A stretch of DNA of 64,000 nucleotides. Source: Macrocystis pyrifera. Its lineage: Eukaryota > Sar > Phaeophyceae > Laminariales > Laminariaceae. Where the stretch lies: contig JASSKH010000001.1 in the NCBI GenBank assembly GCA_031763025.1, positions 8,737,024 through 8,801,023 of the forward strand. Reading direction: 5' to 3'. This document shows positions 33,870 to 47,816 of this stretch, piece after piece. The notes under the pieces were generated by a model. It ran no database searches and had not been told where the DNA came from. It saw only the letters and a list, made by a program, of their open reading frames with translations. How positions within the stretch are numbered: position 1 is the first letter of the stretch; each line of letters opens with the position of its first letter. Position numbers and translations under genes: made by a program.

Positions 33870-36345
33870 CGTCGGGAATGCAAAGCAAATACTTTACACT
33901 TTAATCTACGCCTACAGCAAAACAACCCCCTCCTAGTGTCTGCCTGGGACTCGCGCTCCAAGGATCGTGCGGTTACTGTCGTACCTTCAGTGAGACCGAG
34001 TTCAGTGTTTTCTTTGCATCTCGAGCGGTTTCTGGTGCCCCCGTAGTGTGAAAACTCCCACGTGACCGTTGCAGCTTTTTTTAGCCCTGCGACTGGAATT
34101 ACAGTCTTCCGCTTCCACTCGTCCCCGTTTGTCAATGTCCGGCACTGGGCATTCAGAACATCTCGCCGTACAGCATCTTCACAATGGGTTTATGTTTGTA
34201 CATGCAGACATGTAGGCCGCTGGAGCTGCACGGGTTGATATCACTGTGATAAACCGCCACTACCGGCCTTATAGTTGCGATGGAATCGAGTTGATGTCTG
34301 CAAAATCTGTGTTTTCTGGATTCATCCTTGCAAACGCCCCTCGCATAGTACATGTCCTTTGCCGGTGGCTTGAGTAAAAGGTAGCATACCCAGGCTAAAC
34401 CCCCGCTGACAAACTACATGAAACTGCACACCCAGGCACACCCAACACGTCCTTAATTTTAAATTATCGGGGTATACGCCCCGGAGTCAAGCTGCCCAGA
34501 AAAACTGAGTAATGGAAAAAAAAGAGTTGTATTTCCCGATTGGGAAACATTTAAACACGGATGATTCGCAACGACAGGCAGGTAGAGTATCATGGTCCTA
34601 CGCACGCACTCGTATGTTTTTACTGCAAGAGTGGTTGTTGTCGTGGTGGTCCGTCATTCAACTTATAAAGCAGATCTGGCCATGTTTCAAGTATCACATA
34701 ATAGTATTACCGTGTAATTAGAACGATGAGACACCAGGAGATATACTTCATTTTTTCAAACGTGGTTCACCGTGTGTCACCAAAGGGTAGCGCGGGTTTC
34801 CTAGTTGAATTCGCCTGTATGCTTCAAAGTACACTATTCACGATAGATTGCGGCACATTACACATTCTGGCCGAACCACGTCTGACTGGTCGATCTAGGC
34901 CTTGAACTGATGACCGGCTCGGTATGCCACTTGAGCTGTAAACGAAAATTTTCGTTAGCACCTACGAGGTAAGAGTTGATCACGGATTGAGCCCACTCAT
35001 GTTTTCAACCTAAGGTTTGGGTAAGGTGCGGAGCTCCTTCTGTCAGGGGCCCCAGAGATAGTACAATACGTACTGTAGTACACTTGCCACTCCCGCACCA
35101 GACCACGGTGCGGCGCGGATTCTGCTTTCTGAAATGTGTACGATGCGATGCGGTGCTGTTAAAACTTGTACGGCGCGGTACAACTGGATACCGCGCGCTG
35201 CGGTTTCAAATCGTACGCTGCGGTACACATTGGGAAAAAAAAGTAAACGGAAAAACGTGAGGCCGTTCCGGCACGGTAGCAAAGTTTAATGACTAATATC
35301 TTCTCGAGGTATGTTGGTGCTGTGAGAACGAAGCAGGGCCGTTGGGGGCGGAATGTTCGGTATGACTAGCGGTACGGTGCGAATGGATATATCTGGGAAT
35401 ACTACGGCGCCTTGCGGTGCCTTGTGGTTGTGTACAGGTGAAAACGTACGATGAGAGTCGCATTTATGAAACACGCACAATACTTCACCGCACCATTTGC
35501 AAACACCACACTGTGAACCAACTTGGGATTGTTTTTGTATCGACGTGAACAGAGCCAGTTTCAGTAATGTGTTTTCAGGATACGACACGATCACTCGGCG
35601 AACACCTCGGCGACCTAGGTTTTGCTGGAAACGCCATGGCGCCCACGCGGGCGTTTAGCGGCCGTATCACGGTTCTCTATCGATGTTGTCATCACCAGAC
35701 AATCGTGGTGATTCTGGTAGAACCTTGCTTGCTCTTGATGTCTGGTTCACCGAAATTGGCATGTGTGCAGCATCTGCATGTCGACAGTACGTGACAGTAT
35801 GTGCCATGGGCTGTGTAATCCATATTCACCGAGGCGGCTGTCAATGCCCACCGTTTCATCTCGGCTAGCACTGGGGTGGATCATGTTATGTAGGCAGTGC
35901 GGACATCCCAATGAAGACGTCGATAGCTCTCCGGATCTAAAACTCACTTGAAATTCGCTCAAGCCCGATATTCGTATACCGCGGTTAACTGGCCGCACAT
36001 AAATCGTTTCCATGTTTTCCTGAAATAGTAGTGTTCTGCAATGTGGAGAGCCGGGTTCGACGTTCTGTACACCGGTGTCTTCTTTTTGTAGCGTGTTCAA
36101 TGTGTTCGTGTGCGTTGAGCCGACCTTTCATCCAGTCGATATCAAACCAACACCAGGAATATATCTACAGCAACTGTAGCGCAAAGTTTTCGCCCACGGT
36201 AGATTTCACCGTGTCTGCCTGTATTGTAAGGTGGTGAACGCTACATAGGTTCCACAGCCGTAAATGTATGGATCCATGTCAACGCTTCTGACTCGATCGA
36301 TTGTCCCAGTTATTGTGTCGATGTATTACTGTTCATCAGATGACT
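33870..36345. other. C1-only 2.5-kb block
   Basis: Between two stretches collinear with C2, this block has no C2 counterpart; C2 has a different 1.15-kb block (48260-49410). A GC-rich zone at 35080-35240 repeats GTACGNTGCGGT-type boxes, as seen in subterminal regions of some DNA transposons. No transposase was recognised. The frames 35286-35594 (minus) and 35747-36100 (minus) are without known domains. Confidence 0.45.
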
Positions 36346-36681
36346 GAGCCATCTGAAACGTGCAAATACCGGCATTAGGAAAATAGTTGAAAATAAAAAT
36401 ACTGCTCATCTCCTCCTATCTGCTTTGATCGACCGGGCGTCATCGTTGTAATAGACGTACAATTTTACCAAAAATAGTTTCTGAGCCAAACTACCGTGCG
36501 CCGGGGAGGGGCTTCAGTCGTTGGAATGTAAACAAGATCTGCGGCCGATATATATCCATTTTTTAAGAGATACATTCGGCGTAAAACAGTTTTGGGTTTT
36601 CACGTAAGACCATGCGAATGTCGTTACCTCTGTTTTATCGCGAGGTTGAAAGCTTCGAATGATTCGGAAGATAGGGGCAAA

Positions 36682-36918
36682 GTTCTACCATAGAGGTAGC
36701 ACATTTCCACTAAAATGGTTTCTGAATGACGGGGCTCCTTAACCTAAATCGTCGGAATGCCAATCTTGTATAGAAAAATCGCGTGATTGTGTACTTGGGC
36801 CGTGGGATTATTCATCGGCATGCAGTTCGGTTTCGGCTAAAGCCAGTTTTCGGATGAGGGGTGGAGCTCCTCAAGTGAGGTGCTTCAGAAAATAGAGGGT
36901 GAGCCTCTATCGTAGAAC
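36682..36918 (+). mobile_element. MITE copy A (237 bp) inside C1
   Basis: Begins GTTCTACCATAGAGG and ends CCTCTATCGTAGAAC, i.e. ~15-bp terminal inverted repeats. The interior shares GGTAGCACATTTCC, GTCGGAATG, TGGGATTATTCATCGG and GTGAGCCTC with copies B and C. The paralogous place in C2 (about 49740) is an empty site: GGGGCA continues directly into sequence matching the right flank. It is non-autonomous with no ORF. Confidence 0.8.
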
Positions 36919-37389
36919 GCCTCAGGGTACTCTTGCGAACTATCCCTGAGGGGGGTGTTTCTCCCATTCTCGCCCCTTTTTGAATCCTACGCCTTCGACC
37001 TCGATATCTGCTGCATCTCATAAGCACCGACGGCAAAAGCGAGTCGTACACATTTATCAAGTGTTTACCATCTTGAACAAAAAACATTAACGACACGAAT
37101 AACCACGGATGGTGTCAGTACGACTATATTAATAATATACTGTACATCGCCCAATGACATTATTATGAAGGTGTTTCTAAATAATGCAGCATATCAACCT
37201 CCACTATGACCAGTTCGCCATCATTATAAAAACAAGGATTCAGTGTGAATGTCGGTTTGTAATATGGAGAACGTTACAACCTTTCCCTTGTGCTCTCGGT
37301 TCTCCATGTCTTCAGGAAATACGACTGTGAGGTGTGTATTCTGCGGGCGAAATCAGGCTTTGAGTAGGCCCAATTTTCTTTAATTTCTG

Positions 37390-38300
37390 ACAAATGTTTC
37401 GCGGCAGGTCACTGTTGAAATAACCCTGACAGTGTGTGGTTGAAGCACCGCTGTGCGCTTTTCCCGTCGCTCGCCGTTTCATCGTTAGGACGAACGAGTT
37501 TAAGTTGAGGTTACGACGCTGCGGATCCCTTTCCGTTTTGCTCTTTTCGTTGGGGATACTGCTGTGCGCATTCCCCGCTGTAGGCGGTTGTGTTTTGTCT
37601 TATATGGCTGGGTGATATATTAGGTCGAGATATCCTTGATCGTTTGCCCCGCGGCTCGCGTTTGCCGTCTTGCTAAGAATGCGGTGCGATGCAGCGGTTG
37701 AAAGGGCGCTGGTCCCTTTGTCTCCTGCGGCTCACAACTGGGTCACTGCTGGGGTTGAGCTAACCCTGCTCGTTTTTCTCGTCGCTTGCAGCCAAGATAT
37801 TTCTTAGGGGATTGGTTCATTTAATACATACAGCTGTTTCGGCTGCTCGCAGTTGATATATAACCGACACCGAGGGTCATAGCGATGGTTGGTATACCAC
37901 TCATTGTGCCCCTGCCGCAACAAGTTGACATACTGTTGGCACGGCTAGGTCATAGCCATGGTTGCAGTACCGCTGATCGCTTGAACGGCTGCTCGAGGTT
38001 GATAAATAACTGATATCGCTGTATCAGGTAGCCTCTCGTCGCTTCCTGTTTGACTACATCTATGTCGGACACGGCTTGATTCTGGGGTGCTGTTGGTACA
38101 CCAATGCTCGGTTTCTCGTGGAGCGCGGTTGATACACAGCAAGGAGTATTGTTGACCCGTGTGTGTCGTTCGCAGTTGCTCGTTGCAGTTGCGGTTCTGC
38201 TGTTCGCGGGGATTGTACGCACTTTTTGCGAACATGTGTATGTCACGGTAACGACTAAAATATAGCTATTTACAGTTCCGGCTGCTGGCCGATGATATAT
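37390..38300. repeat. Internally repetitive end of C1
   Basis: Boxes of the form GGCTGCTCGCAGTTGATA and GGTTGATANNTAACYGAY recur every ~120-140 bp (37840, 37985 and similar). The C2 counterpart, 52130-52900, shows the same structure. Two overlapping minus frames at 37945-38246 are shadows. Confidence 0.55.
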
Positions 38301-38944
38301 ATTCTGCTACCATGGTTGTGCGATGGTTGTGAACGATATATTCGGTGTTTATAGAGAGCTGACTTTGACACTGTCTGGCGGCGTTAATAGTTCAGCATCT
38401 CTGTGTGAACCAAGGTTTTGATGAAACTGATGTCCTATTGGCGGCTGACACACCGCCGATACACAGCGATCTCCTGCACGTTAATGTCGTCACTGCCTTC
38501 GCGGGTGTTTACTTGTGCCAACACGATCCCACAGGAGTTAAAGAGTGAATTGACCCAGGGTAGCGTTTGCGGTAGATATACCTGCTCTTCCTCCCCGCTG
38601 CATGACGTAAACGTTCACTGACTCGTTATTTCTTTCAATCGCCGGTTTTTCTGAAAATGGTGTGATGCGTTTTCCGTCTTTCGGTGATTCTTGTGAATAA
38701 AAACTTCGAAACTTCAATATTCAAAATCTTGGCGTGTCTTGCAACGTTTCTGCACCGAATACTGCTCGCGATTGGTGGCACCTTGCCCTTGTTTGACCAT
38801 CGCACAGAAAAAAAACAAACGCCATATGCATTCCAAGATGTCATCGACGTAGAAGGAATAAATCGGCATTTACGCCTATGCCACGCCGCCCCCCACCCCA
38901 CACCCCTAGACTTTCCCCCATGCTGAACATGTCTCTACGATAGT

Positions 38945-39595
38945 GTGGACCAGTTACTTCAAGATGATGGATGGACTTCTGGCCTAGGAAAAGGCCATCA
39001 GCGAGTAGTTTCGTTAACAACCCCGAAGCCGTGGAGGCTGACAACACAAGAATGGGCCGTCACCAAGGTGGTGCGCAGTCATTTAGATACAAGGGGCAGA
39101 TGCAGGGGGCGGATGCAAGGAGCCAGGGACACGCACATCAGCCAGGGGGTGTTCATGGTGCAGGAGGCGCTGGAGAGGGCCAAGAAAGGCTGCCACCCAA
39201 TCCCTACCCAGGACGCCACCGTCATGTCACCACCGTTCGGCATCTTGACGCAGAAGGCCCAGGCCACTGGCCGTATCCTGGAGGCGCAGTACGCGTGAGA
39301 AGTGCTGCTGGAGACAATGGAAGATTACGGGACGCGGAATGCATTGTAGAAGGTGGAGCATCCGTGCGCGTAAGCGAAGTTGAAGGCGGTTATCGCAAAG
39401 TACGCGGCGGACCAGCAGCCGTCCGCGCCTGTGCCGGCACCATTGGTTGACATCGATCCCGCGGTGTCTGCTCTGAGGAAGAAGATGCTGCTCTCAAGAC
39501 TCGAAGAATGTCGCGATGCAAAGGTGGCGGCGGCCAGTTGGTTGTGGTGGTGGGGCAGTTGTATGTGGTTCCTGACACGGGCCGGCGCGTGCTAA
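38945..39595 (+). pseudogene. Decayed charged/coiled-coil-like CDS between C1 and C2
   Basis: One plus frame is readable for 216 codons through three stops (39296-39298, 39347-39349, 39371-39373). It reads VFMVQEALERAKKGCHPIP, PPFGILTQKAQATGRILEAQ, EVLLETMEDYGTRN, KLKAVIAKYAADQQP and VDIDPAVSALRKKMLLSRLE. The flow of helix-forming, charged residues across the stops suggests a former gene rather than chance. It is GC-richer than its surroundings and is followed at once by the recombinase tail remnant. I do not recognise the family; it may be the first ORF of a related element. Confidence 0.5.
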
Positions 39596-39745
39596 TCGCG
39601 TTGTTGAGCGCTCGGTTGTGCCTTTGGGACCAAGGCCACCAGCTGTCAGGTCACGCGCAATTGTTGAAGCGCTCGCCCACCTCGTTTGAGACCTGCACTG
39701 CATCATGCTTGCAAGACAAAACGTGGCCGCAGTTTCGCGAACGCT

Positions 39746-39808
39746 AGCAAGCTACCATCGTCGACGGAGTTCAGAAAGGACTTTGCGGCGTGTGGGGGAA
39801 AGGACTGA
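39746..39808 (+). pseudogene. Tyrosine-recombinase C-terminal remnant of C2
   Basis: 20 codons plus stop reading SKLPSSTEFRKDFAACGGKD, matching the C-terminal tail of the recombinase pseudogene in C1 (DFAASTGKD before the same GTGATAGA.GTTTGGGTGAGAG downstream sequence). The rest of the recombinase is missing here. Confidence 0.65.
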
Positions 39809-39985
39809 GTCCATGTGATAGAAGTTTGGGTGAGAGAAGTCTGACCGGACCAGCGGTCAACTATAAATGCAATCTAAAAGAGGCGCAACAAAGTATGGGA
39901 GGGACCACCGGCCGGCGCAGGAGGCCTCATCCAATCCAGTACTTACATCAAATGATCCACGGTAGAAAGACAGAATACTCCAGTC

Positions 39986-40108
39986 AATTTGCGATCCCAT
40001 CCGTAGGCTCATATTTGGCACAGATAATGGATACATCGATTATATGGAAATGCCTCGGAATTTTTATCGTAGCGAGGTCACTTCTTCCTTTCGCTCCCGA
40101 GACCTCGG
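39986..40108. repeat. C2 copy of the YR-element direct repeat
   Basis: Matches 24292-24415 and, more weakly, 21964-22082. No left-hand partner is present next to the spacer in C2. Confidence 0.65.
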
Positions 40109-43100
40109 AGTAGAGTTGGTCGCACCATTTCTTGAGACCGTCCCAGCCACCCGGCAGTAGGATTAGTATTGTTGGGCTCGTAAACCCAGATCATTTACAG
40201 GTACAAACCCCACGCCGAGTAGGAGATACGCCATTCTGCTCAGCGTGGGGGGAAATACCAGGTGAGAACTCCTGCCCGGCGCAGGAGGCCTCATCCAATC
40301 CAACACTTAAACTAAATTTCCACGGTAGATAGTATTACGGCAAGAGACGAGTTGCGTCTTCCAAAATATTTCGAGTAATAGTTGCTGCTGAAGATTGTGC
40401 GCTCTATTCAAGGAATAAAAGTACGACCGGTATACGGCACACAGCCCGCCGATGCCCATGCGTCCGAACGTTGCGCTCCAAGCACGCCTGGATTCCAACT
40501 TAGATACTTGTTAAATATACCGCGGCGATCTCGCAGCATCGTGCTGCTACTCTGTTGCTGCTGTTGCTTCTGCTGCGCTGGTTATGTGGGGAGATCGTGA
40601 CAGTGTGATAACTGTCTTCCGTGGAGGGAACTGGGATATATGGCTACTGAGCAGTAACCAGAAGAGGTTGGGTGCTGGTGGGGGATAGTCAATCACCCTC
40701 TTCACAACCGGCCCCGGACTGCATGGTTTGATCCCGGATGTTTCAGTAAGCCGTCTGACTTGTCTACTGGGTTCTCGCTCCGGGATGTGATTGCCCTCAT
40801 CGTTTTAAAACAACGCAGGAGCCGACAGGTTCAACGACGTTTCATGCTGTAGCCCCGGTCGTTATTAATAATTGTATTCTCCTAAGCGTAAACACTTCCA
40901 CGTATGTTTGCACCACCCAATAATGAAACTTGCCCACCTCGGATAACGTGACACCTGACGTGTTGGGTTAATGTTCAGCGTGAGCGAAAAAATATTAACG
41001 TTACGTTACTACGTTAACTGCCTTAATGATTCATGATACTGGCAAGGCGATCGCGTAATAATATGATACGAGTGTCAACGTTGTCTCGTATTGCCTGAGA
41101 TTTATGCGTCGCGGTGTTAAGGTAGCCAGCTCGTAGCGAGTACCATGTCAGAGTGTTGACGGAACTCCTAGCGGTCACCTTATTACTCGTTTAGTGATAG
41201 CGTCCATGGTCATATACACGTTTTAGACATTAAGCGGAACCAGCCCGTAGCTTTTATTAGTAGCGATATGCCATTGCGTCCGCGGATTTTACTTTGTACT
41301 GTACACGCACTATACTTTACACGAGTGCTACCGTAGCGGGCCTCCTTTTACGTCCATAGTATACAGTCGATGGAAGTCACTCGCATGAGTGACAATTGAC
41401 ATTCTTGAGTATTCGAACTCATTGTTATCCCAACACTCACCGGCGGGGGATCGCTCGCTACTCCGCGACAACAAACGATACTTGCGCCCAACTATGAGTG
41501 AGATACAGGGCCACTTGTGCGAGTGGCAAAAAAAAAGGTCGGGGAAATGAGGGTACCCCTCCCACCGTACACCAGCCATAACACACGTGGCCAATGACAC
41601 TGTAGTGTGATAACGGATTTCCTGGTGTATATAGTAACTTAGGGTTAGACAAACTACGTATATGACCAACAGCACGTTAACATTGTATTACCGTATCAGC
41701 CGTAGCAGCATTCAGTATCGAGGGCCGTCAGGATGTTAGCGGGCCGCTTGCTACCGTAGCATAAGTCAAACGCAAAACGTACATGATCCATAAGGCACTG
41801 CCATGTAAGGTGTTAGCTCGCATGAAATTTATGTAGTAACACAAGTTACCACGGCAGATAACGTACATCCCCAATCCAACGTCGGCAATTTGATGTTACT
41901 GCCGTGTCAGCTCGTACGTGACAGTATGCAGATCACGTTATAGAGACAACGTACCGGTGGTATAGATGGACAACGTCCTGTCGGGGTCTCTTACTTTTGA
42001 AATGATGATGTTTGCGGGGATCCCTGCTAAGTATACCCTGTTTAATGTTTTGAAAAAATATGGTTGCGTTTTTTTCACTGGAGAGGATATGTTATTTACC
42101 CCTCCTACCGCTAATTTTTCAGATATCCCTTGCTAAGATCTCGGCGAAGGTGGATGACACGGCTTCACTATGTTACTCGGCGACGGCGCTTCACCACTAA
42201 CACAGCTATCACATGTTGGATCTCGGGTAGACCCAAAGTGTAACATCGTAAGATCACGTCGGAACAACTTTGGCCCCCACGGTAACTGAGTATCACTATG
42301 TTAGGCCCTGATGGATGATTATCGTAACACAGAAACGAAATGTTTAACTTGGATCTGTATTGACAGCAACACCGCAACACGGTGTTGGAGAGACCTCCCC
42401 TCGTTAAGGTTAACACCCAATCAAATGTTTCGCATCAGCCGGTTTAGACAGTAACCTTGCCAACCTCAGTTAGATGTTACGTCATCCGACCCCAAGGAGA
42501 TCAGACGGGGAGTCCGAATAAGTAGTGTTAGCAGCGCTGTCCACTACGCCATGTCTTTTGTCAGAGTGTACTGGTCTCTACGTCATAACTTTTTATTTTT
42601 TACCGAGATATATCTTCCACACCGAGTTATTGGAGCCTGTCCTGCGACCATGGACTGCTTTGTTTTGTGACGATGAGTTATTGCGAGAAAAACAACAAAA
42701 TATATAACTCAGTGTGATAGTTGTATTATGTTACGTGTTGTTAGTAGTCTTGGCCAACATGCCAACCTTAACCTTATGCATGGGTGTTAGTATAACACTC
42801 AATTTGTTGATGGCAACACAAGTTTGGTGTGTGGTGTCTACCGCTGCGTGGACGACAACAGTATGTTATCAAGTTAGTGAATATGTGGATATCGATATGG
42901 GCAAGTTAGCGTGACAACATACGTGTAAGGTCAAATCCTTACATTGTGTGGCAATGTTTGTACAAACACGGATCACGGCGTAACATAATGGTACTGTACC
43001 AGAGCTGGACAAGATCGAGCAGAAACATAAGGTCAAGGCGGGTGCACGTTCGTGGGTTTCAAAATAAGACTGTGTTACCGGGTTACCGTGATGGCCCCTT

Positions 43101-46100
43101 CAGCGCTAACACTATGTTGGCACATGGTCACGTTCTTGCATTGCGCTCAATGACCTGGATAAGTGTTATCTGAGTGTTCAGTGTATTCGATGGTGTGCAA
43201 ACTTTCACTTTTGCGAATAAACCAACAATACCTTTCGCGGGTCAACGCCCGGCTTTCGACTGTTCTTACTGAACTACGAAGGGAGGGGAAAAGCGACAAG
43301 TTTGCATTATTGAGTTTGATCTCATTTCTGTTTTCCGATTCGTGAATGCAAACTAATCAAAACACATACTTGGATACTTCAATTTACCAGTTTTCGTATT
43401 TCGTACCAGAAACTGACGTGATTCTTGTTTTTCCGAGTTCAGACACACGAAAATCAAATTTGCCGAGAAATTGTAACGATGTACCCGGTACAACTCTTAT
43501 ATAATACATGGTGCAAGGAAACCCATCTCGCCGCTGGATTCATGCCTACACAAGCATAGTCTAAGCCAAACGGATTTCAGCCCAACGGACGGTATCTTAT
43601 GGCGGCTGCGTCACGCCGAGGTAGTGCAGCTGTGGTTTGAGCTTAAAACAACCGCACGCAAGTACTCAAGTTATTATATGTTTTTTTTGTTGTTTCTGTA
43701 GTTTGCATACATACACGGATGCTACAGAAACAACGTCAACAACAATTTTCCGCCAGTGCCAGAGGCAGCAGATTGCAGTGCTGTACCTTGCTGTGTAGAG
43801 CCTAACGCACGACTAACGGGCTGACCGGACGATTTCGGAAAGCCCCCGCGCCTGTCTATCAGGCGTCGTACAGCTGTCTGTGTGTTGACTTCACAGCAGT
43901 TGAAAATATATGAGGGATCGGGAATCCATCTGATAATAATCAGAAAATGTTGTCGTGGAGACAATTAAGCGCGACGGTTCATAACATTTTTAGCTGAGTG
44001 CGTATTAACAATACCTACGTGGTAGCTGACTTCGACAGCATTACCTGGCTTTATTTCGTTGATCGCGCGTGTGGGACTACCAAGCAGATACCGCACGGAG
44101 CGATCTTGAGGGACTGGTAGAACAAGCGAACAGACAGGGCTGTAGCTTGCAGCTGGAAAACGATCGTTCGCTAGGACAGGTATTGCGTGATTTCTGATTC
44201 ATCGCTAGGTGGCGCATCGGGGAAATGGAGAAGGCAAAAAAAAACATCGGAGGTGAAGCGTTTCAACGTGGCACAGGCGGCGCGCGCGGAAGCGTCGACA
44301 TCGTGCATCGCCTCAAAAGGTATGCTATGACATGCGTATACCGGTGGTTTCTTGTCTCCTTGACCCCCGGCGTTTCGGTGAAAATGGAGTACGCCTTTGG
44401 AAATGGCTCGAGCTAGTTTGGCTGCTTGTGGGAAAACGACAAAACGAGGGACCAACAACAGTTCGATTCCATTATCAAGAACATACATGCAAATCACCGA
44501 TCGCTGCAACGACATTTTACCCGACTCTCCACTCGAGCGAAAAAAGAGACTCTCTGAAACTCGTGATCGAAAGAACAACAATCGCGTCCGATGGTACTCT
44601 CGGCCTCCTGGGCGTGGATACCCGATGGTCTATCGAGTATCGATGGCACAGTACCTTATGGAATTTTCATCAACCTAAAGCAATTCATCAGGTTTTCGGT
44701 GTCAAAAGATACTTGGTAGTATCGTACCTGATATGTATTGATCACAAGGACCTGCATAGACAAGAAAATACACGGGATCACTGGTAGTTGGGCCGAGAGG
44801 GACATCATCGTATTGGATCACACGTAGCAGCAGGGAGAGAAAATAATTCACAACAGCGGGCGGATGGCGTGTCAAGTGGATATCGTTCCAGCGGCAAATA
44901 CCTATCGCGTATACGTTACAGCGCAGAGTGTTTTATGTGTTCTGTAGCTACGTAACCCCTACAATCGCTTCGCATTGCTGCTGTGAAGGTCATTGTGATA
45001 TGATGCTATTGCTTCAGTTGCGTCATACGTTGCGGCAAGACCACGCAAACATTGAACGCGCATATCGTGCATGCAGAAAAAAAAACGAAACTCGTACCGG
45101 TACCTGCTGTGCTTTCGGATTGGGGCGCAGACAAAATGCGTATTGATGTCTACATGCCCGACAAAGTAACGTCAGATATGGAAGAAGTGATTCCCCACGC
45201 GGACTGCTGGGTGAAACAAAGTATTCACAGCCAAACGATCGGCTAGAGTAGTTTTGAGCACAAATACAAGTATTTATATGGCACAATGGATGTGTTATGA
45301 CTTCCCACGCGCATTGTTGAATGAAAGGGAATCTCTAAAACCCATACACGCGAGAGGGTTTGAACACGGATAGTTGTGGATAGTTCACAGCCGGCGCGGA
45401 AATTTGGTATTGATGGGTTGAAGGTTGGTGGCATAATCCACAGGTTGCGCCAGGCCGACAAACGCTTCCAGCTCTAAAATGCGACCGGATAAAGCACAAC
45501 TGATTACTCTGGCTGGATACCTCTCGCGCGACCGCGACCTGGCGCAGACTGTTTCAGAACTATCACGTTGTTTGTCTGCGGAACAGCAGTACGTGTGTGT
45601 TCATTTGAAGCAACTATGCAACGTCACCGGATTCTGTTGCCGGTACCTTTGACGCGGTTGCGATGAGGATCATATAACTAATAAGTCTACATTTCCCCCT
45701 AATTAAAGAGCATTATGGAAAATATCATACCTGCTAGGTCAGGAAATGTGATCAGTTAATATGTGAGATATCTACCAGTCTAGCAGCGGAACAGGTGCAG
45801 CAGATGTTACATGGGCGCCGCGGCCAAACGACGACGAGATTCAACAGCAGTATTACGTCTTCACGAGATTCTTAGGGCGTTTTACAGTATCTGCGTAGTA
45901 GGGGGGAAATGGTTGTCAAATAGGAAGAAAAATGAATATTCTGGCGGATACCTCTTCCTTGGTTGTGATGGGGCGCAACATATATACTATTTTCAAGGTA
46001 ACATTCGAGAAATTTGCCTTCGAATCAAGGGTGTACTTGCAAGAATGAGATAGGCGCATTTGCCAAAGTTGGCCGATTTTACCAAAACTTATCCACAAGT

Positions 46101-46620
46101 TTTATTTGGTACCCCGTGCACGGTCCTAGCGATCCACCCATTAGTTCCACAGGCGAAGTTATGGCCGCCCTGTACAATGTGCACTCACTATGACTTCTGG
46201 CTTCGCATCACGTTCGCGGGTTCAATATTGTTTGTCGAACGAAATTTAATTTCCACATAAGGGCCAAGGACACGGTGCGACCCGAGTCGACCACGATGAG
46301 CGGCAGGTCGCGCGGTACGAGTAGCAACGCAGGTGAACGTTCCGTCCTTGAAGCCGAAAATACGCTGTTCACTGCTAGGCGAGTAACGATCGGCTTGATG
46401 CGATCAAGGCCGGTGCAACTAAGAACAGGCGGTGACTTGAAAAACGTAGAGGATAATACCTTCGATATATCTGGGGCGGCTCGAAAAGGTCGAAGACATG
46501 CTCCGGCACCTTCAGAGTGTGCTGGACGACATCCAAGTCAACCAAGACGCTGACGAGACAAGCGGTGACTAGGGTCCGAATTACAGTGGGCCTTCCGCTC
46601 TCGGTAGCAAGTCAAGCAGG

Positions 46621-46980
46621 ATACGGCTGATGGAGAGGATAACAGCTTGGAAGAACGCCTACATTCGAGCGCTATGGCTCCTTTGCCGGCAGAAGACCAG
46701 ACAAAAACCTGTGACTTGCCTAGGGTCCAACTGCAAGTTATCTATAAGAACACTGCCCTAGCATCCTCTGCGGTAGTGTAACAGCTCAATGCTTTACCGG
46801 GTCTTGATGCCACTTCATTTCTGCTACATGGGGTGGAACCATGCACCGATGGTACCATGGACACCAAGAAGCAGTTCGCCCTTCTGGCGAATGTGTTCCT
46901 TCTCGTTCTGGGGCGGCATAAACCATCGATAGGGGGGAGGACGCTGGTAAAGACGCTACCTGCATAATTCCAGGACGGTG
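46621..46980 (+). pseudogene. C2 counterpart of the 32505-32873 frame
   Basis: Reads MERITAWKNAYIRALW, then after a frameshift near 46700 LPRVQLQVIYKNTALASSAVV, a TAA, LNALPGLDATSFLLHGVEP and so on to a TAA near 46965. It is disrupted by at least one frameshift and one internal stop. The overlapping minus frame (46742-47020) is open. Confidence 0.35.
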
Positions 46981-47816
46981 TCGATAAGATGACGTCACAC
47001 GGCGGAGCCAACCCCACCAATGTCAGTGCACAAGGCGAGGATCGCTCGCTTCAACAGCAATCATATCGAGGGTTCGTCAATAGTGGGGGAGTGATGCAGC
47101 TCTCTCGGTTAAGTGCAACTGGTACGAGCTGCGGGGGATCAACGAAACGCCAAGAGCGGTGCCTCCTACCTGGGCTCACGTTAGCGCCTGCATTGATGCC
47201 AGTGACCTGGCGCGTGTCGATATTCACAGGGACCCGGTCGCATCTCGAAATAAAGAAGGGGGCGCTATTCAACGTGTGCGCCGCAGAGAGACGATGACTC
47301 CACTCAGCTGGCGTGCTTCGGTTGGGCCTCACAGAGGCGATGTCGGTACGAGATAAAGGAAACCCCTGCGAGTACCGCCATGACCCGGACCTAAGATCCC
47401 GGGCCGAACTGGAACGCGGTGAAGGCAGCAGTGGGGCGTCACACAAGTACGCCAAGGCTGGTGTTGCAACGGCGCTGGTCGCTTTGGCGTCCGGCGACGG
47501 AAAACGAGAACGGTAAGGACGAGGCTCTACTAAATTGTCCAAGGGTGGAGACGAGTAGGGATGCCGGTTCCGTCAGATGGCAGGCGAATCTCGGCGACCG
47601 CACGATCTCGGGTTACGGTGAATAATACACATCTTGTACGGCCGGAGGTTTTGTTGGTGTATTAACCAGGTGGGGTCGACAACTTACTTTAGTTTTTAAC
47701 GATGTGGTGGGATTTGTCAGACGCTGTGATTCATCGCGAGTTGAGCTCAAGGCGTTAGATCGCCTGGCGATTGCGTTCATGTTCTTTTTCAGGTTCGTGG
47801 TAGGCAGTTTGACGCG

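Larger units (their letters stand above)
24119..38610. repeat. Copy C1 of a 13.5-14.5-kb head-to-tail duplicated unit
   Basis: Collinear with C2 (39.80-53.30 kb) in the same orientation. Matching blocks: 24119-26290 with 39804-41830; 26785-28460 with 41830-43550; 29370-33850 with 43555-47800 and 48050-48250; 36350-37140 with 49415-49970; 37390-38610 with 52130-53300. Identity by eye is about 80-88% within blocks. Large blocks are present in only one copy. The unit begins at the tail of the recombinase pseudogene in both copies. No intact gene was recognised inside. Confidence 0.85.
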
